Assembly: GCA_028554755.1 (NCBI GenBank)
Contig: JAPTOF010000010.1
Location: forward strand, 7,476,001-7,540,000
Direction of reading: 5' to 3'
Length of the DNA: 64,000 bases
Source of the DNA: Cordia subcordata
Lineage: Eukaryota; Streptophyta; Magnoliopsida; Boraginales; Cordiaceae
Both the position numbers and the translations under genes were made by a program. How positions within the stretch are numbered: the stretch's first letter is position 1; each line of letters opens with the position of its first letter. Positions 11,484 through 22,190 of the stretch are shown here, piece by piece. Below the pieces are notes generated by a model. That model had not been told where the DNA came from and did not search any database. It saw nothing but the letters and a program-made list of their open reading frames with translations.

Positions 11484-14287
11484 ATGTCCCCCCCTTGAGA
11501 TGGAACCTTGACCCCAAGGTTCTGAATATGAGCTTGGTCCTCCCATGTAGCCTCTTCTGGTGGTAGCGTTTCCCATTGAATTAGGACTTGAGGAATGTTC
11601 TGGCCTTGTCTCTTAATGATTCGGGTGTCCAAGATTGTCATAGGTTTATGGATAGGACCCGTTGCCGTTGAAAATTGTGGCAAAGATTGAAGAATTGATG
11701 TTGGATCTCCTTTAAATCTTTTCAAGAAAGAGACATGAAACACAGGGTGAATACGAGACGAAGCTGGTAGAGCCAGTCTATAGGCAACTTGGCCTATGCA
11801 TTCAGTAATCTGAAAAGGACCATAATATCTTCTGCTGAGTTTATTGTTGGTTGGTCCTTTAACGGAAATTTGACGAAAAGGTTGTAGTTTGACCAAAACA
11901 TAGTCACCTGGAACAAAGTTCTCATCTTTTCGCTTAGTGTCTACATACCACTTCATACGAACGTGGGCCTGGTGCAGATTTTGTTTTAGTTGCTGAAGAA
12001 TAACATCGCTTTGCATCAACTCTTGATCAACAGATATGTTGCTTGTGGAGCCAGGCAAATAGTGAACAATTATGGGAGATACGCGCCCATATAGAGCTTG
12101 AAAAGGAGACATGCCCGCAGAAGTATGGAAAGCTGTGTTGTACCAATACTCAGCCCAAGGGAGAATTTTAGTCCATTTTGAAGGAGAATCTGCTGCAAAG
12201 CATCTCAAGTACAATTCCAACCCTTTGTTTGTGATTTCCGTTTGGCCATGGCTTTGAGGGTGATAAGCCGAACTCATTGCCAATGATGTGCCTTGGAGAC
12301 GAAATATTTCCTGCCAAAAAGAGCTAATAAAGAGGGGATCCTTATCAGAGATTATAGAGCGAGGCAGACCATGAAGACGAATGACGTCTTGTACAAAATG
12401 ACTTGCAACTTTAGCACTGGTTAATGGATGTGTCATAGCCACAAAATAGGCGTATTTTGACAAACGATCCACAACGACCATGACTATGGTTTTTCCTTCA
12501 GAAGGAGGGAGGCCATTGATAAAATCCATAGAGATATCCTCCCACACTTGTGATGGAATGGGTAGCGGTTGAAGGAGACCTGCTGGGTAAGTATGTGAAG
12601 CTTTCATGACTTGACATGTAAGGCATTGGTCAACATAAGAGCGAATATCTTGCCGCATGTTTTTCCAATAGAAGCTGGCGGCAATGCAGTGAAATGTTCG
12701 AAGAAAGCCAGAGTGTCCTCCAATTGGTGTGTCATGAAACTCATGCAGTATTTTGTAGCGTAATGGCGAATCAGCAGCTATCACAATTCGTCTCCGAAAA
12801 ACCAGGATCCCATTCCAATCCGCAAAGTCATTGTGGCCACTTGGCTGATTTTGAAGTTTGGCACGAAGACATAAGAGCTCTTGGTTGTTTTGATTTTCCT
12901 TCTTGATGTCTTGTATTAGCTCTATTTGAATTTGAGACAATGCCAGAAAACACCCTGTTGGCAAGCGTGAAAGGGCATCAGCAACTTTGTTGTCCTTGCC
13001 AGGTTTGTAAAGGATTTCAAAATCATAGCCCACAAGCTTAAAAAGCCATTTTTGTTGCTCTGGAGTCTGAATGAACTGTGTAGTGAGATTCTTGAGGCTA
13101 TGCTGGTCTGTTTTGATGATGAACTTCCGTCCAAGTAAATATTGGCACCATTTACTGACTGCTGCTATAATGGCTGACATTTCTCTATTATATGTTGATG
13201 AAGCCTGCAATCTGGGAGAGAGTAGTTTGCTGAAAAAAGAGATAGGCCTATCGTCTTGTTGTAATACGGTACCAATACCTATTCCTGAAGCATCTGTCTC
13301 CACTACAAAAGGGATGGTGAAATTCGGCAATGCTAAGATAGGAGCAGACGTGATAGCCTTCTTCAAGGTGTCAAAGGCTTGTTGAGCTTCTGGGTTCCAC
13401 CGAAAAGCTTCTTTTTTGAGAAGATCTGATAAGGGACTAGCAATCTGAGCATAACGACGAAGAAATTTCCTATAATATCCTGTGATGCCAAGAAAACTAC
13501 GGACACCACGAACTGAGGTTGGAGCAGGCCACTCCAAGATCGCCTGAATTTTGGATGAATCCATGGATATACCGTTGCTTGTAATTACATGTCCCAAATA
13601 ATTGATCTCAGATTGTCCAAATGAACATTTAGATTGTTTTGCAACTAAACCATTATTCCACAAAGTCTGTAGAACCTGTTTGAAGTGAAGTATATGTGAG
13701 TCCATGTCACGGCTAAAAATAAGTATATCATCAAAAAATACTAAGACAAAATGCCGTAAAAATGGTTTGAAAATTTCATTCATTGTGGCTTGGAATGTTG
13801 ACGGCGCATTGGATAATCCAAAAGGCATGACTAGGTACGTATAATGGCCATGATGAGTCCTAAATGCTATTTTTGGAATATCATCTTCCTTCATTCTGAT
13901 TTGATGATAGCCTGCCATTAAATCCAATTTCGAAAAAACTTTGGCACCAAACAATTCATCAAAGAGTTCATCAATAGTTGGTATAAGAAAGCGGTCTTTG
14001 ATAGTAGCAGCGTTGAAGGCCCGGTAATCAGCACAGAAACGCCACGACCCGTCCTTTTTGCGAACAAGTAATACAGGAGAAGAAAAAGGACTTGTACTGG
14101 GACGAATGATACCATCAGTGAGCATCTCTTGAAAGATTTTCTCAATCTCTGCTTTTTGGTAATAAGGGTACCTATACGGCTTAACATTGATTGGCTTAGT
14201 TCCGGGAAGCAACGGAATAGAATGATCCTGTGGCCGTGGAAGAGGTAAACCCTTTAGTTTGGTGAAAACATCAAAGTATTCCTGCAA
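11318..14287 (-). CDS. Chromovirus pol: RT, RNase H, integrase, chromodomain
   Basis: This is an uninterrupted 989-codon frame. In order it shows reverse transcriptase with the FFDD catalytic motif near residue 185, RNase H (ETDASGIGIG near 330), the integrase HHCC zinc finger (H, H, CLTC near 515-560), the integrase core with D, D and E in MDFING, ISDKDPLF and HGQTE, a GPY/F-type module (RRYYGPFQI near 810), and a C-terminal chromodomain (VLIQWE...ATWED near 905-930). Chromodomains are known to steer integration toward marked chromatin. The frame passes through the polypurine tract and ends 166 nt inside the 3' LTR. The normally contiguous protease lies in another frame upstream, so this copy probably cannot make a full polyprotein, although pol itself is intact. 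Confidence 0.93.
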   Translation of the reverse strand: MQEYFDVFTKLKGLPLPRPQDHSIPLLPGTKPINVKPYRYPYYQKAEIEKIFQEMLTDGIIRPSTSPFSSPVLLVRKKDGSWRFCADYRAFNAATIKDRFLIPTIDELFDELFGAKVFSKLDLMAGYHQIRMKEDDIPKIAFRTHHGHYTYLVMPFGLSNAPSTFQATMNEIFKPFLRHFVLVFFDDILIFSRDMDSHILHFKQVLQTLWNNGLVAKQSKCSFGQSEINYLGHVITSNGISMDSSKIQAILEWPAPTSVRGVRSFLGITGYYRKFLRRYAQIASPLSDLLKKEAFRWNPEAQQAFDTLKKAITSAPILALPNFTIPFVVETDASGIGIGTVLQQDDRPISFFSKLLSPRLQASSTYNREMSAIIAAVSKWCQYLLGRKFIIKTDQHSLKNLTTQFIQTPEQQKWLFKLVGYDFEILYKPGKDNKVADALSRLPTGCFLALSQIQIELIQDIKKENQNNQELLCLRAKLQNQPSGHNDFADWNGILVFRRRIVIAADSPLRYKILHEFHDTPIGGHSGFLRTFHCIAASFYWKNMRQDIRSYVDQCLTCQVMKASHTYPAGLLQPLPIPSQVWEDISMDFINGLPPSEGKTIVMVVVDRLSKYAYFVAMTHPLTSAKVASHFVQDVIRLHGLPRSIISDKDPLFISSFWQEIFRLQGTSLAMSSAYHPQSHGQTEITNKGLELYLRCFAADSPSKWTKILPWAEYWYNTAFHTSAGMSPFQALYGRVSPIIVHYLPGSTSNISVDQELMQSDVILQQLKQNLHQAHVRMKWYVDTKRKDENFVPGDYVLVKLQPFRQISVKGPTNNKLSRRYYGPFQITECIGQVAYRLALPASSRIHPVFHVSFLKRFKGDPTSILQSLPQFSTATGPIHKPMTILDTRIIKRQGQNIPQVLIQWETLPPEEATWEDQAHIQNLGVKVPSQGGDIVMDPACDETQSVNEAGPSRHQHAATKAQPPEEKQLQKGQRIKTAPKYLRDYITC

Positions 14288-14364
14288 AAGATTGGCAATG
14301 CCTGAAAAAACTTCAGAGAAATAATGATTCTCATCAGAAAGTAATTCAAGGTGAAAATAAGTAG

Positions 14365-14946
14365 CTATAGCCTCTGTTTCTTGGATTCGTCGAAATCCCT
14401 TCCCTTGAACTGCATGTGGTCTGATACTGGTGTAGTATCATCGTGAAGCTTAATATAATGGTTATCATGACAAAAACCCAATGTCAATGTGGCATAATTA
14501 AAGGTGATATTACCCAGAGTTGCTAACCATGCAATGCCCAAAACTATATTTGCTCCATGTAAAGGCAAGAGAAAAAGATCAGTGAAAATGTTATGACCTT
14601 GAACTGCCAATGTTGCCTGCCGAACACAGCCTTCTGTACGCAACTTTTCACCATTTCCGACCACCACAACAAAGGTAGGGGATGCTTCAATGGGTAACGC
14701 TAGGTATTTGGCGACGCGGGACTGCACAAAATTGTGAGTGCTACCACCATCAACCAAGATTTGTACAGGTGCTCCCCGTAAAGTGCCTGTAAAACGGAGC
14801 GTAGTCGGCGATATCTGGCCAGCGAGTGCATGATAAGAAATTTCTATTTCAGGTAAATAAGGGTTAGGTTCAGGAGGAGGTGGTGTGGGTTCTGGTGGAG
14901 AAGGTTCCGGCGGGTCCGATGCATAGTTGAAATCAAATAAAAGCAA
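14365..14946 (-). pseudogene. Chromovirus gag C-terminus and aspartic protease, frameshifted
   Basis: A 193-codon frame carries LVDGGSTHNFV, the protease active-site region in the DGG form common in plant chromoviruses, and a later IVLGIAWL motif. It is preceded by a Pro/Glu-rich linker. Its frame differs from both the pol frame downstream and the gag frame at 15110-15505, so it is cut off on both sides. Confidence 0.8.
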
Positions 14947-15109
14947 TTTAGGAGTGGTTTTACACCGATGATTGGCTGACCATTTTTCGTCTCAGCTAAA
15001 ACAGAGCCCACGCTCACGTTTAGCTTGAATTTCAACTGGGGATAATTTCTTAATTGGAAGGGTAGATAAGGGGGATAAAGATAGCGATGGAAGGGGAAGA
15101 AGTGGTGGT

Positions 15110-15942
15110 TTAGGGATTTGGACATGAGCATGACTGTGGTATGGATTGGGAAAATTGAGTAGTGTTGTAAGGAGAAGAAAAAATGGGCTTACTAGCAGAG
15201 AAGGGCCGATGGGTCAATTTATGGAGCTCGCCAATTTTGGCTTCCTGTAAACGAGCCAAGCCCAAAGCTTCATTCAGAGTATTAGGCCGAAAAGCTTGAA
15301 TGTCTGGCCGGATTTCTGGTTTGAGCCCGGAAATAAAACAATGAAGCAAGAATTCATTTGGTAATTGAGAAGTAGGATTTGAGAGGGATATGAACTGTTG
15401 ATGGTATTCAGCGACAGAGCTGGTCTGAGTTAATTTGGCAAGCGCTCCGTGAGGATTATTGAACTCAACAGGAGCAAAATTGGTGCTTTGATAAAGGCAT
15501 CCCATGTTGATAGTTTGTTATTAAGGCGTAGCCATTGAAACCATTGAAGCGTTGGGCCATCCATGTGGAAGTAGGCGATTGTGAGACATCGGGTATCATC
15601 AATTGCATAATATTCGAAAAACTGTTCAGCCTTTGAAATCCACCCTATTGCGTCGGTGCCATCAAATCGAGAGAAATCAAGTTTAATAGATCTGAGGGGA
15701 ACGATGGGATGCTGAGGAGAGCTGGATACGGAAGTGTGTGTCGGACGGTTTGGCAGAGGTGATTCGGCAAGGCGAATGGCTTGTTCGAATTTGCCATCCA
15801 GTGTAGTGCATTGTAGAGCCAATTGTTCCATTGATTTTTGTTGGGCTGCAATGGTTTATTGCAGAGATGCCATAATCTGGGCCTGCTGCTTGAGAGTTTC
15901 ATCAATCTGCTTAAGCTGAGTGTCGTCTGCCATGTGTTCGAT
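15110..15942 (-). pseudogene. Chromovirus gag, broken by frameshifts
   Basis: The gag capsid region is split over three frames (about 15905-15645, 15831-15430 and 15505-15110). Recognisable pieces include GWISKAEQFFEYY and WFQWL, typical of plant gypsy capsid domains. A start lies near 15930, shortly after the primer-binding region. The copy is not translatable as one protein. Confidence 0.75.
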
Positions 15943-15958
15943 GCAATGAAAGCACCTT

Positions 15959-16332
15959 TGTTATGATATTGCAGGAAATTAAAATGGGTAACAGTGGAGG
16001 GAAGAGAAATTGCAAAAGACTTTTATTGATATAAGCCAATTTGTTCGAGCCAAATTGGAAAAGCTCCAGAGAAAAGAGAGAGATATCAGAAAACAGAGCT
16101 ACTACAAGTTTTGCCTATCCTCTCTTGGGCTCAATTGTGCCTATTTATAGTTACTTCTTCTCTTGTCTAGCAAGTAATGTAATCACGCAGATACTTTGGA
16201 GCTGTTTTGATGCGTTGTCCTTTTTGTAACTGCTTTTCTTCAGGTGGTTGTGCTTTTGTTGCTGCATGCTGGTGACGTTAGGGCCCTACCTTATTAACAG
16301 ATTGGGTTTCATCACATGCTGGGTCCATAACA
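15959..16332 (-). repeat. 5' LTR of the chromovirus
   Basis: Partner of 11110-11483. One of the seven differences is a CG-to-TA double change, typical of decay of a methylated CpG on both strands. The adjacent internal start (AAGGTGCTTTCATTG in minus sense) is the probable primer-binding region, although it lacks a perfect TGG. Confidence 0.95.
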
Positions 16333-16333
16333 C

Positions 16334-16548
16334 TGGCACAAGGAGATATGGTACCAGTTACAAAAAGTCAAGATCTTCATTAATGTGAACACGATGTCGA
16401 GTGAAATCCTTTCAAAAAAATTAAAGAAAAGAGTGGCACAAGGAAATATGGTACTATTTACCTTTGGTTAATCCTTTAAAAAAAAAAAACAACCAAAAGT
16501 CAAGATCTTCGTCAATGCGAACATGGTGTCACGTGAAATCCTTTCAGA
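16334..16548. repeat. Imperfect tandem duplication of about 100 bp
   Basis: Two adjacent units share TGGCACAAGGA(G/A)ATATGGTAC, AAAAGTCAAGATCTTC and GTGAAATCCTTTCA. The second has a poly-A expansion. It lies directly beside the chromovirus. Downstream, 16560-17250 holds nothing I can assign beyond an 18-codon frame at 17005 behind a TATATAATAAAA box near 16910, which may be a gene-start relic. Confidence 0.7.
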
Positions 16549-17257
16549 ACACACTAGTAAACAAAAGTATTTTTCATTTTATTTTTTCCTTGCCCTTTTT
16601 TGTCGTTTGACTTTCCTTTTCCTCTCTCTTTACTTTCTCCTTAGTAATCCATCAAATCAGGCAACTTGCCCCAAACTAATTTTTGTTGTTTCAAATTGCT
16701 TACTGAAAAAATTGTTTTGTTTTTATTTATTTGTTCAGTTAATCTTCTAACTATTTTTTTAAAGATCACATTTTTAGTTGGGCAGCAGTCATTTGTTATG
16801 CACACTATTTTAAAGGTGTTAAATTTTTGTACAGTCCCTATACTACGCTCCCTAATTATTATGCGTTTAACAATCACCATACATTTTCCAGCACCGGAGA
16901 CACACACGTTATATAATAAAACCTAAATTAGCCAAAACTCCCAAAAACACGAAGCTTCGCATCTGAAACACGCACATAACCTCTCTATCTATCTTGCAAC
17001 TCCAATGGCAACAACGTCTTCTACGACTAAAAAACTCCGACAACTTCATCCAAATCAATAACACTGGTACAAGGTAGCAATTTCTACCACAAAATACACA
17101 AACATTCACGCTATATATTATGAATATCACTGATAAAATGTGTGAAATCGCTCTAAAAATATATTGTAAATCTTCACATTACAAAAATACTTGAAAATTG
17201 ATCTTCTGCTATCTGATAAAGTCAAAGTTCAAAACATTTGCTCTACATGTTCAACAT

Positions 17258-17563
17258 TAATAAACTACTGGTTCAAAATTAATATCATGCTATCTGATAA
17301 AATAAAAATCATGGCTTAAAATGAATAAACAATTGGTTCAAAATGACTAAACTATTGGTTTAAAATTGATATCATGCTACCTAATAAAATAAAAATCATG
17401 ACTCAAAATGAATAAACTACTAGTCCAAAATGACTAAACTATTGGTTCAAACTAAACAAATTACTAATTCTAAATGAATAAACTACTAGTTCAAACTGAA
17501 TAAACTACTGATTCAAAATAAATAAGCTACTGGTTCAAATTGAATAAACTACTGGTTCAAAAT
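17258..17563. repeat. Minisatellite with a unit of about 21 bp
   Basis: More than ten imperfect copies of AATAAACTACTGGTTCAAAA(T/C)(T/G) follow one another, with two longer interruptions containing ATCATGCTA. It is noncoding. Spacers are not conserved in the manner of CRISPR. Confidence 0.85.
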
Positions 17564-17769
17564 TCATGCACTATATGTGCAGAATCAATATAATATTTCA
17601 TACGTTACTTATCTAAAGAATATTTTTTAAGTTGAATATTCAACGTTTCCAAAATCTGTAGTCAAACTAGGACAATTATAAAATATAATTCTATCAAATA
17701 TTATATATTATTATAATTAATTTTTTATTTATATTAAAACATTATACATATACAAATATTCTCCCGCTA

Positions 17770-17990
17770 ACCACTGGGTCCTAACTCCATCACTTGTCCC
17801 CAATACTTTATGAGAGTTGTACAAAATCCCTATAATTTCAAAATTCACTTATATCCTTTGTGGTTTAAAAAAATTGCATGTTGATCCCTATGGTTGGTAG
17901 TTAATAGAGAATTTATGAATTGGAGCAAAATTTTCCTTTTGATTTAAAAATAATTTAAATTCTCCCACATAGTTTGAAATAAAGCATAAA
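17770..17990 (+). repeat. Left arm of MULE-like inverted repeats
   Basis: Words such as GTACAAAATCCCTATAA, TTATATCCTTTGTGGTTT and CCTTTTGATTTAAA recur in reverse complement at 21860-22190. Plant Mutator-like elements have long subterminal inverted repeats of this style. The MULE assignment is tentative. Confidence 0.4.
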
Positions 17991-18017
17991 TAAACTTGTT
18001 GTAATGAGTGTACGCAT

Positions 18018-18080
18018 ATATATATATATATATATATATGTTTGTGTGTGTGTGTGTATATCTATATATCTATATATCTA
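18018..18080. repeat. Compound (TA)n-(GT)n-(CTATATAT)n microsatellite
   Basis: TA, GT and an 8-bp CTATATAT repeat lie end to end, directly before the Helitron 5' terminus. Confidence 0.9.
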
Positions 18081-19690
18081 TACTATATTATATAGAAAAA
18101 CCTAATTCAATATAATATTGACAAGTGTTACACAAATATAATGGCAAGTGTAGTACAAATATAACCCTATGTTATGCACTCCTATTTTCAAATCCAAATC
18201 CACAGGTATTCAAGCATCGAAACCCCAATTACACCTCATCCAACTATCAAGATTTATATTCAAATTTATTCGAAATGGCCTTATGTAGTGAGATTTATAT
18301 TTATTTACTAATTTTTTAAATATTTATATATTACAACCGAAAATCATGACACACAATTTAGATTAATTCTATATATGTAACTCAATAATTTGGTTGTTAT
18401 CAAACCTTGGCCTATTTTAATTGATTTCTTTTACTATTAAAAGAAATTAGTCCTATTTATGGTAAATTGAACTTTGGTTAATATAGACAAAATTGCCTTT
18501 TTTATTCATATATTTTTTATATTCAAATATTATATTATATATTGTGCATTTTTTATGTAAAACTTTCACCCACATACGCCATTACACACTATAGATTTTT
18601 CAGCCTTTCTTTTTATTTTATCCTTCTTGGTTAACTGTCTTCTTTTGAAATCATATCTATCTTTTCTTCCAAAACAATCTTTTTACTACAAAATTGATAG
18701 CCGATATTGCATCATTCATAGATGGCTTCATATCCAAATACTCATCTCATCTTAATATTTCATTTACTTTTTATCTTATATAATTTATTTGTGTTTTTTT
18801 TGTGTGTTCTTATCTATAAAACTATTGGGTAGTTTCATGACTATGCCTCTTTTAATTTTTTTTTTTTGTGTAAAAATCAGTTTATTTTATACATTTGTTA
18901 GACATATGATTGATTTCTGGGTTTGCTTTGAAAAGATACAAAATATGTAATCATAAAATGACTAAGACTAGGCCACTATGGCTACTACCATTAATGTGCC
19001 ATCTAGAAATTCTAAATGATGGCTTTTGGTGTCTAACCATCAACTGCCAGTAAATTTTTAATAGAAAAAGATATGTAGATCCGTTACATTTATTTTTTAA
19101 ATCAAATATGTTCATCAAATTTCTTTTATTTCTTCTAAGGTCCCTTTTGTACAACATTGTTAATTAAAATCAAGAATGAGTATTTTAGTCTTTAACACAC
19201 TTATAAAAGAAAAAAAAAAAGTCAATAAGCAAACCCCTAATCCTTTACCTAAGAAATTATTACAATTTTCAAGAAAACCACAAAGAAAAACATGCCAAAG
19301 CAAGAAAACACATGCAGAAATGCATTAGCGATCACAGACGACTTTTTTTTATTGGCAAAGATCATATTATATTAGGTATAAATATTTTGGTATAAAAACT
19401 ACCCAAAAATTTCAGCTGAAAATATGACATTTTCGCATTTACTAATATTTAATTATACATATCATCACAACTTGCATATTTTAAATTATGTTGTCTATGT
19501 AAAATTTTTGTTATTTTCATATTTTCCCCTTTTTTCAACCCAACTTGACTAGCTATTTTATCCTTTATACCATCTCCGTAAAAATCATAAGTTGCTTATT
19601 TAATTTTTAAATTTATATTATATTATTTTCGAAAGATTTTATTATTTGAGAATTATGAACATCCCGTGCGATACACGAGTATTAGACTAG
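18077..19690 (+). mobile_element. Non-autonomous Helitron
   Basis: The 5' end is A|TCTATACTATATTATATAG, a common plant Helitron start. The 3' end is CTAG|T, preceded about 10 nt upstream by a short hairpin (CCCGTG...CACGAG, 5 of 6 pairs). There are no inverted repeats or target duplications, and insertion is between A and T. The 1.6-kb interior is AT-rich and encodes no Rep/helicase. A second copy of the 5' end is at 34305. Confidence 0.7.
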
Positions 19691-20040
19691 TATATATATA
19701 TATAGATAGACTTCTTTGTTTATATATGTATAGATGATGAGGAACAAAGGGAACTTCTAATAATTTAACGGTAACTACCAAGACCAAATTTGGAATCAAA
19801 TCTGTCAAGGTTGTAGGAAAAAGCCAGAAAATGAATTCTGGAAGTGCAGAACGCGCACTTGGAATGCGGGCCCACTCCTGGAGCGCGTTCCATATTCCTC
19901 ACATGCGTTGCGCGTTCTCGGCATGCGTATTTCGTGTTTTGGGAACCAGATTGGATTATTTTTTAAATTCAAACACAAATTAAGTTAATTTTGCAGGATA
20001 TTTTAAAAATTGGGTCAAAAAAAAAATCCCACTTGCTACT

Positions 20041-21775
20041 GTCGGGGGGGGGGGGGGGGTGGTAAGGAAGTGCTTATAAAAGCTGTCTTGCAGGCCATTC
20101 CTATGTACGCCATGTCTATTCTATACTTTCCCAAGAAGGTGTGTAAGGATACTACTATGAACGTTTCTGGTGGAACTCCAGCAATAAACGTGTACATTGG
20201 GTTAAGTGGAGTATCTTGGCAACAAAGAAACTTGTTGGCTACCTCGGTTTCCGTGATTTCCGGTTGATTGAATGAGTCCCTTCTATCTCAGCAAGCATGG
20301 CAGTTGCTGCATCGTTAGTCTTCTTTAACATATAAAGCTTTATAAGGAAAGGATTGTATTTTTAAAATGGTTCTTTTTAGGATGCTCAGTGCAAACGTAC
20401 GTGTTCTTGGGTTTGGCGCAGTTTGCTTAAAAGGCAGGAGCTTCTAAAAAAGAGGCTAAATGATTGGTGGGTGATGGTTGATTTATTAATATATAGGTTG
20501 ATTCTTGGATTCCTGGTATGCGTCATGTAACTCGACCTAACAATACGAGTTTGGAGAAGGTTGCTAAGTTAGTAATCAATGTTCAAGAACTTGGAACCAT
20601 GACACATTTTCTGAAGTGATTCCGCCCTCTATCGGACATAGAATTATTTGTATGCCTTGTCACAGTAGCAAGCCTGATAGGCTGATTTGGCCTCAGACAC
20701 AGCATGGTGATTACACTGTGAAGTTGGGATATCACTCTTCACATTCCCATGGGATGGTCTCGAATTTGGGACATTAAATTAACCCTGTGAGTGTGTTATT
20801 TTGGTCATCGTTTAGTGCAGGGTGTGTTGGCTACTGAGGCTAATAAACTACGCTGGCATCTTCAATCTGATGGTGTGCGTAAACTCTGTGATTCTGCTCT
20901 AGAAACCATCGAGTATGTTTTCATGCAATGCCATTACAGTCGCCTTACCTGGAGCTTGTCCCTACTTCAATTCTGTTTGGATGATTCATTTGCAGGAACA
21001 TTTACAGAGTGGCTCATGGAAGATATGTCAAGAAGGTATGGCAGCAAGTCACCCTCAGCCATATGTGGATGGCGAGGAACGCTTTTGATTTTTATGGCAT
21101 TCGTCTTGCCCGCAGCAAATTACCTTTCTGGTAACACGCTTGGTTATTGACTATGCGGAGGCAAACTCCAGTCAACCTGTCAGCCATGTTGAGGATGATG
21201 CTACATCTACCCAGAATCAATTTATGGTGTCTAATGCTAATAGATGGTCTATTGCAGAGCTGGGCTCTTTTAATTGTTCAGCTAATGCCTCTTTCTCCAT
21301 TATTGATCATTCTGCAGCCCTCGCTTGTTTGATAAGGGATTCTCAAGGTGCCATCGTTATAGGTCATGCTGAGAAGAGTGTTCGCTGAATTGGCTGCGTA
21401 ATCAGAGGGCTTTGCCTTGCTTCATTCTCTGCAAAGGTCTGAATATGTGTTTTGATTGTGATTGTGCTGATGTTTTCCATACTCTACGTGTGGCTAAAAG
21501 TGGTGCTAATTGGAGACTAGAGGGAGCTGTTAAGGCTACGCGAAGTATTTTGGCTAATAATCCGATGTTCGTCATCACTCTGGTGTGCCGTAGAGCTACA
21601 GATGCTGCAGACTCTGTAGCCAAGGCGTGTGGAGAAGGTGTTTTATCTAATGATTGGGTTCTTACCCCTTCCCCTGACTTAAGTATCGTAACTGCGGAGT
21701 GTGCTTGCCTGTTTGCAGGCTGACTTATGTCTTTATGGGTTTTCTTATTGTCTTAATAAAAGTATTTCATGACAA
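20041..21775 (+). pseudogene. 3' part of a plant LINE: RT tail, zf-RVT, RNase H, 3' end
   Basis: The fragment starts within the conserved GGKEVLIKAVLQAIP region and closely matches 63775-64000. Downstream comes the linker region (CSWVWR, GYHSSHSH), a zf-RVT remnant (EYVFMQCHYSRLTW) and an RNase H-like tail (ACLIRDSQGAIVIGHAE, then ATDAADSVAKAC). The end is ATTTCATGACAAAAAAA, a short A-tail. Many frameshifts and stops are present. It is 5'-truncated at a G16 run, and no target duplication was found. The segment 19691-20040 between the Helitron and this fragment shows no gene. Confidence 0.85.
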
Positions 21776-21859
21776 AAAAATTATTATTGACCATATTTTC
21801 ATTGTTTAATAAGAAGTTATTTAAATTAAGAAATATACATAATTTAGGATATATGTTTT

Positions 21860-22190
21860 CAATTTTTTTTTAACTAATCTATAGGTGTATTTACACTTTA
21901 TTTTAAATCAAAAGGAGGAATTCGCACAATTTTTAAATCCAAAGGGGCTATTTTTGTGCCATGTTAACAGTAAAGGGGAGAATTTGCACAAATTTACTTG
22001 AATTTTTCTATTAACAAGTCAAAATATGTTATAGATGTGCTTTTTACACTATATATTAATTTTATTAAAAAAAGTAACAACATAAGTTAATATGCAATGT
22101 TTTTCAAACCACAAGGATATATTTGTGAGTTTGAAAACAAAGGAGGTTTTATCCGACTTTTACAAAATACAAGGAGGAGGGATAAAATAT
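21860..22190 (-). repeat. Right arm of MULE-like inverted repeats
   Basis: Inverted partner of 17770-17990. The Helitron and LINE fragment sit between the arms. The neighbouring 22200-22730 shows no gene, only AT-rich sequence and a (TA)n run at 22532-22558. Confidence 0.4.

Larger units (their letters stand above)
11110..16332 (-). mobile_element. Complete Ty3/gypsy chromovirus (Reina-like)
   Basis: The element is 5.2 kb with 374-bp LTRs at 11110-11483 and 15959-16332 that begin TGTTATG and end CATAACA. A perfect 5-bp target duplication CTGGC sits at 11105-11109 and 16333-16337. A polypurine tract (AAGGGGGGGACAT in minus sense) abuts the LTR at 11484. By eye the LTRs differ at 7 of 374 positions (about 98% identical), so the insertion is recent. 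Gene order on the minus strand is gag, protease, RT, RNase H, integrase, chromodomain. The short LTRs, 5-kb size and chromodomain suggest the Reina clade; this assignment is by architecture only. gag and the gag-protease-pol junctions are frameshifted. Confidence 0.95.

Noticed and set aside
12694..13385. Plus-strand frames opposite chromovirus pol
   Set aside because: These are antisense shadows of a well-supported pol frame.
17258..17563. Possible CRISPR-like array
   Set aside because: Units are adjacent and imperfect without unique spacers, and the genome is plant; it is a minisatellite.
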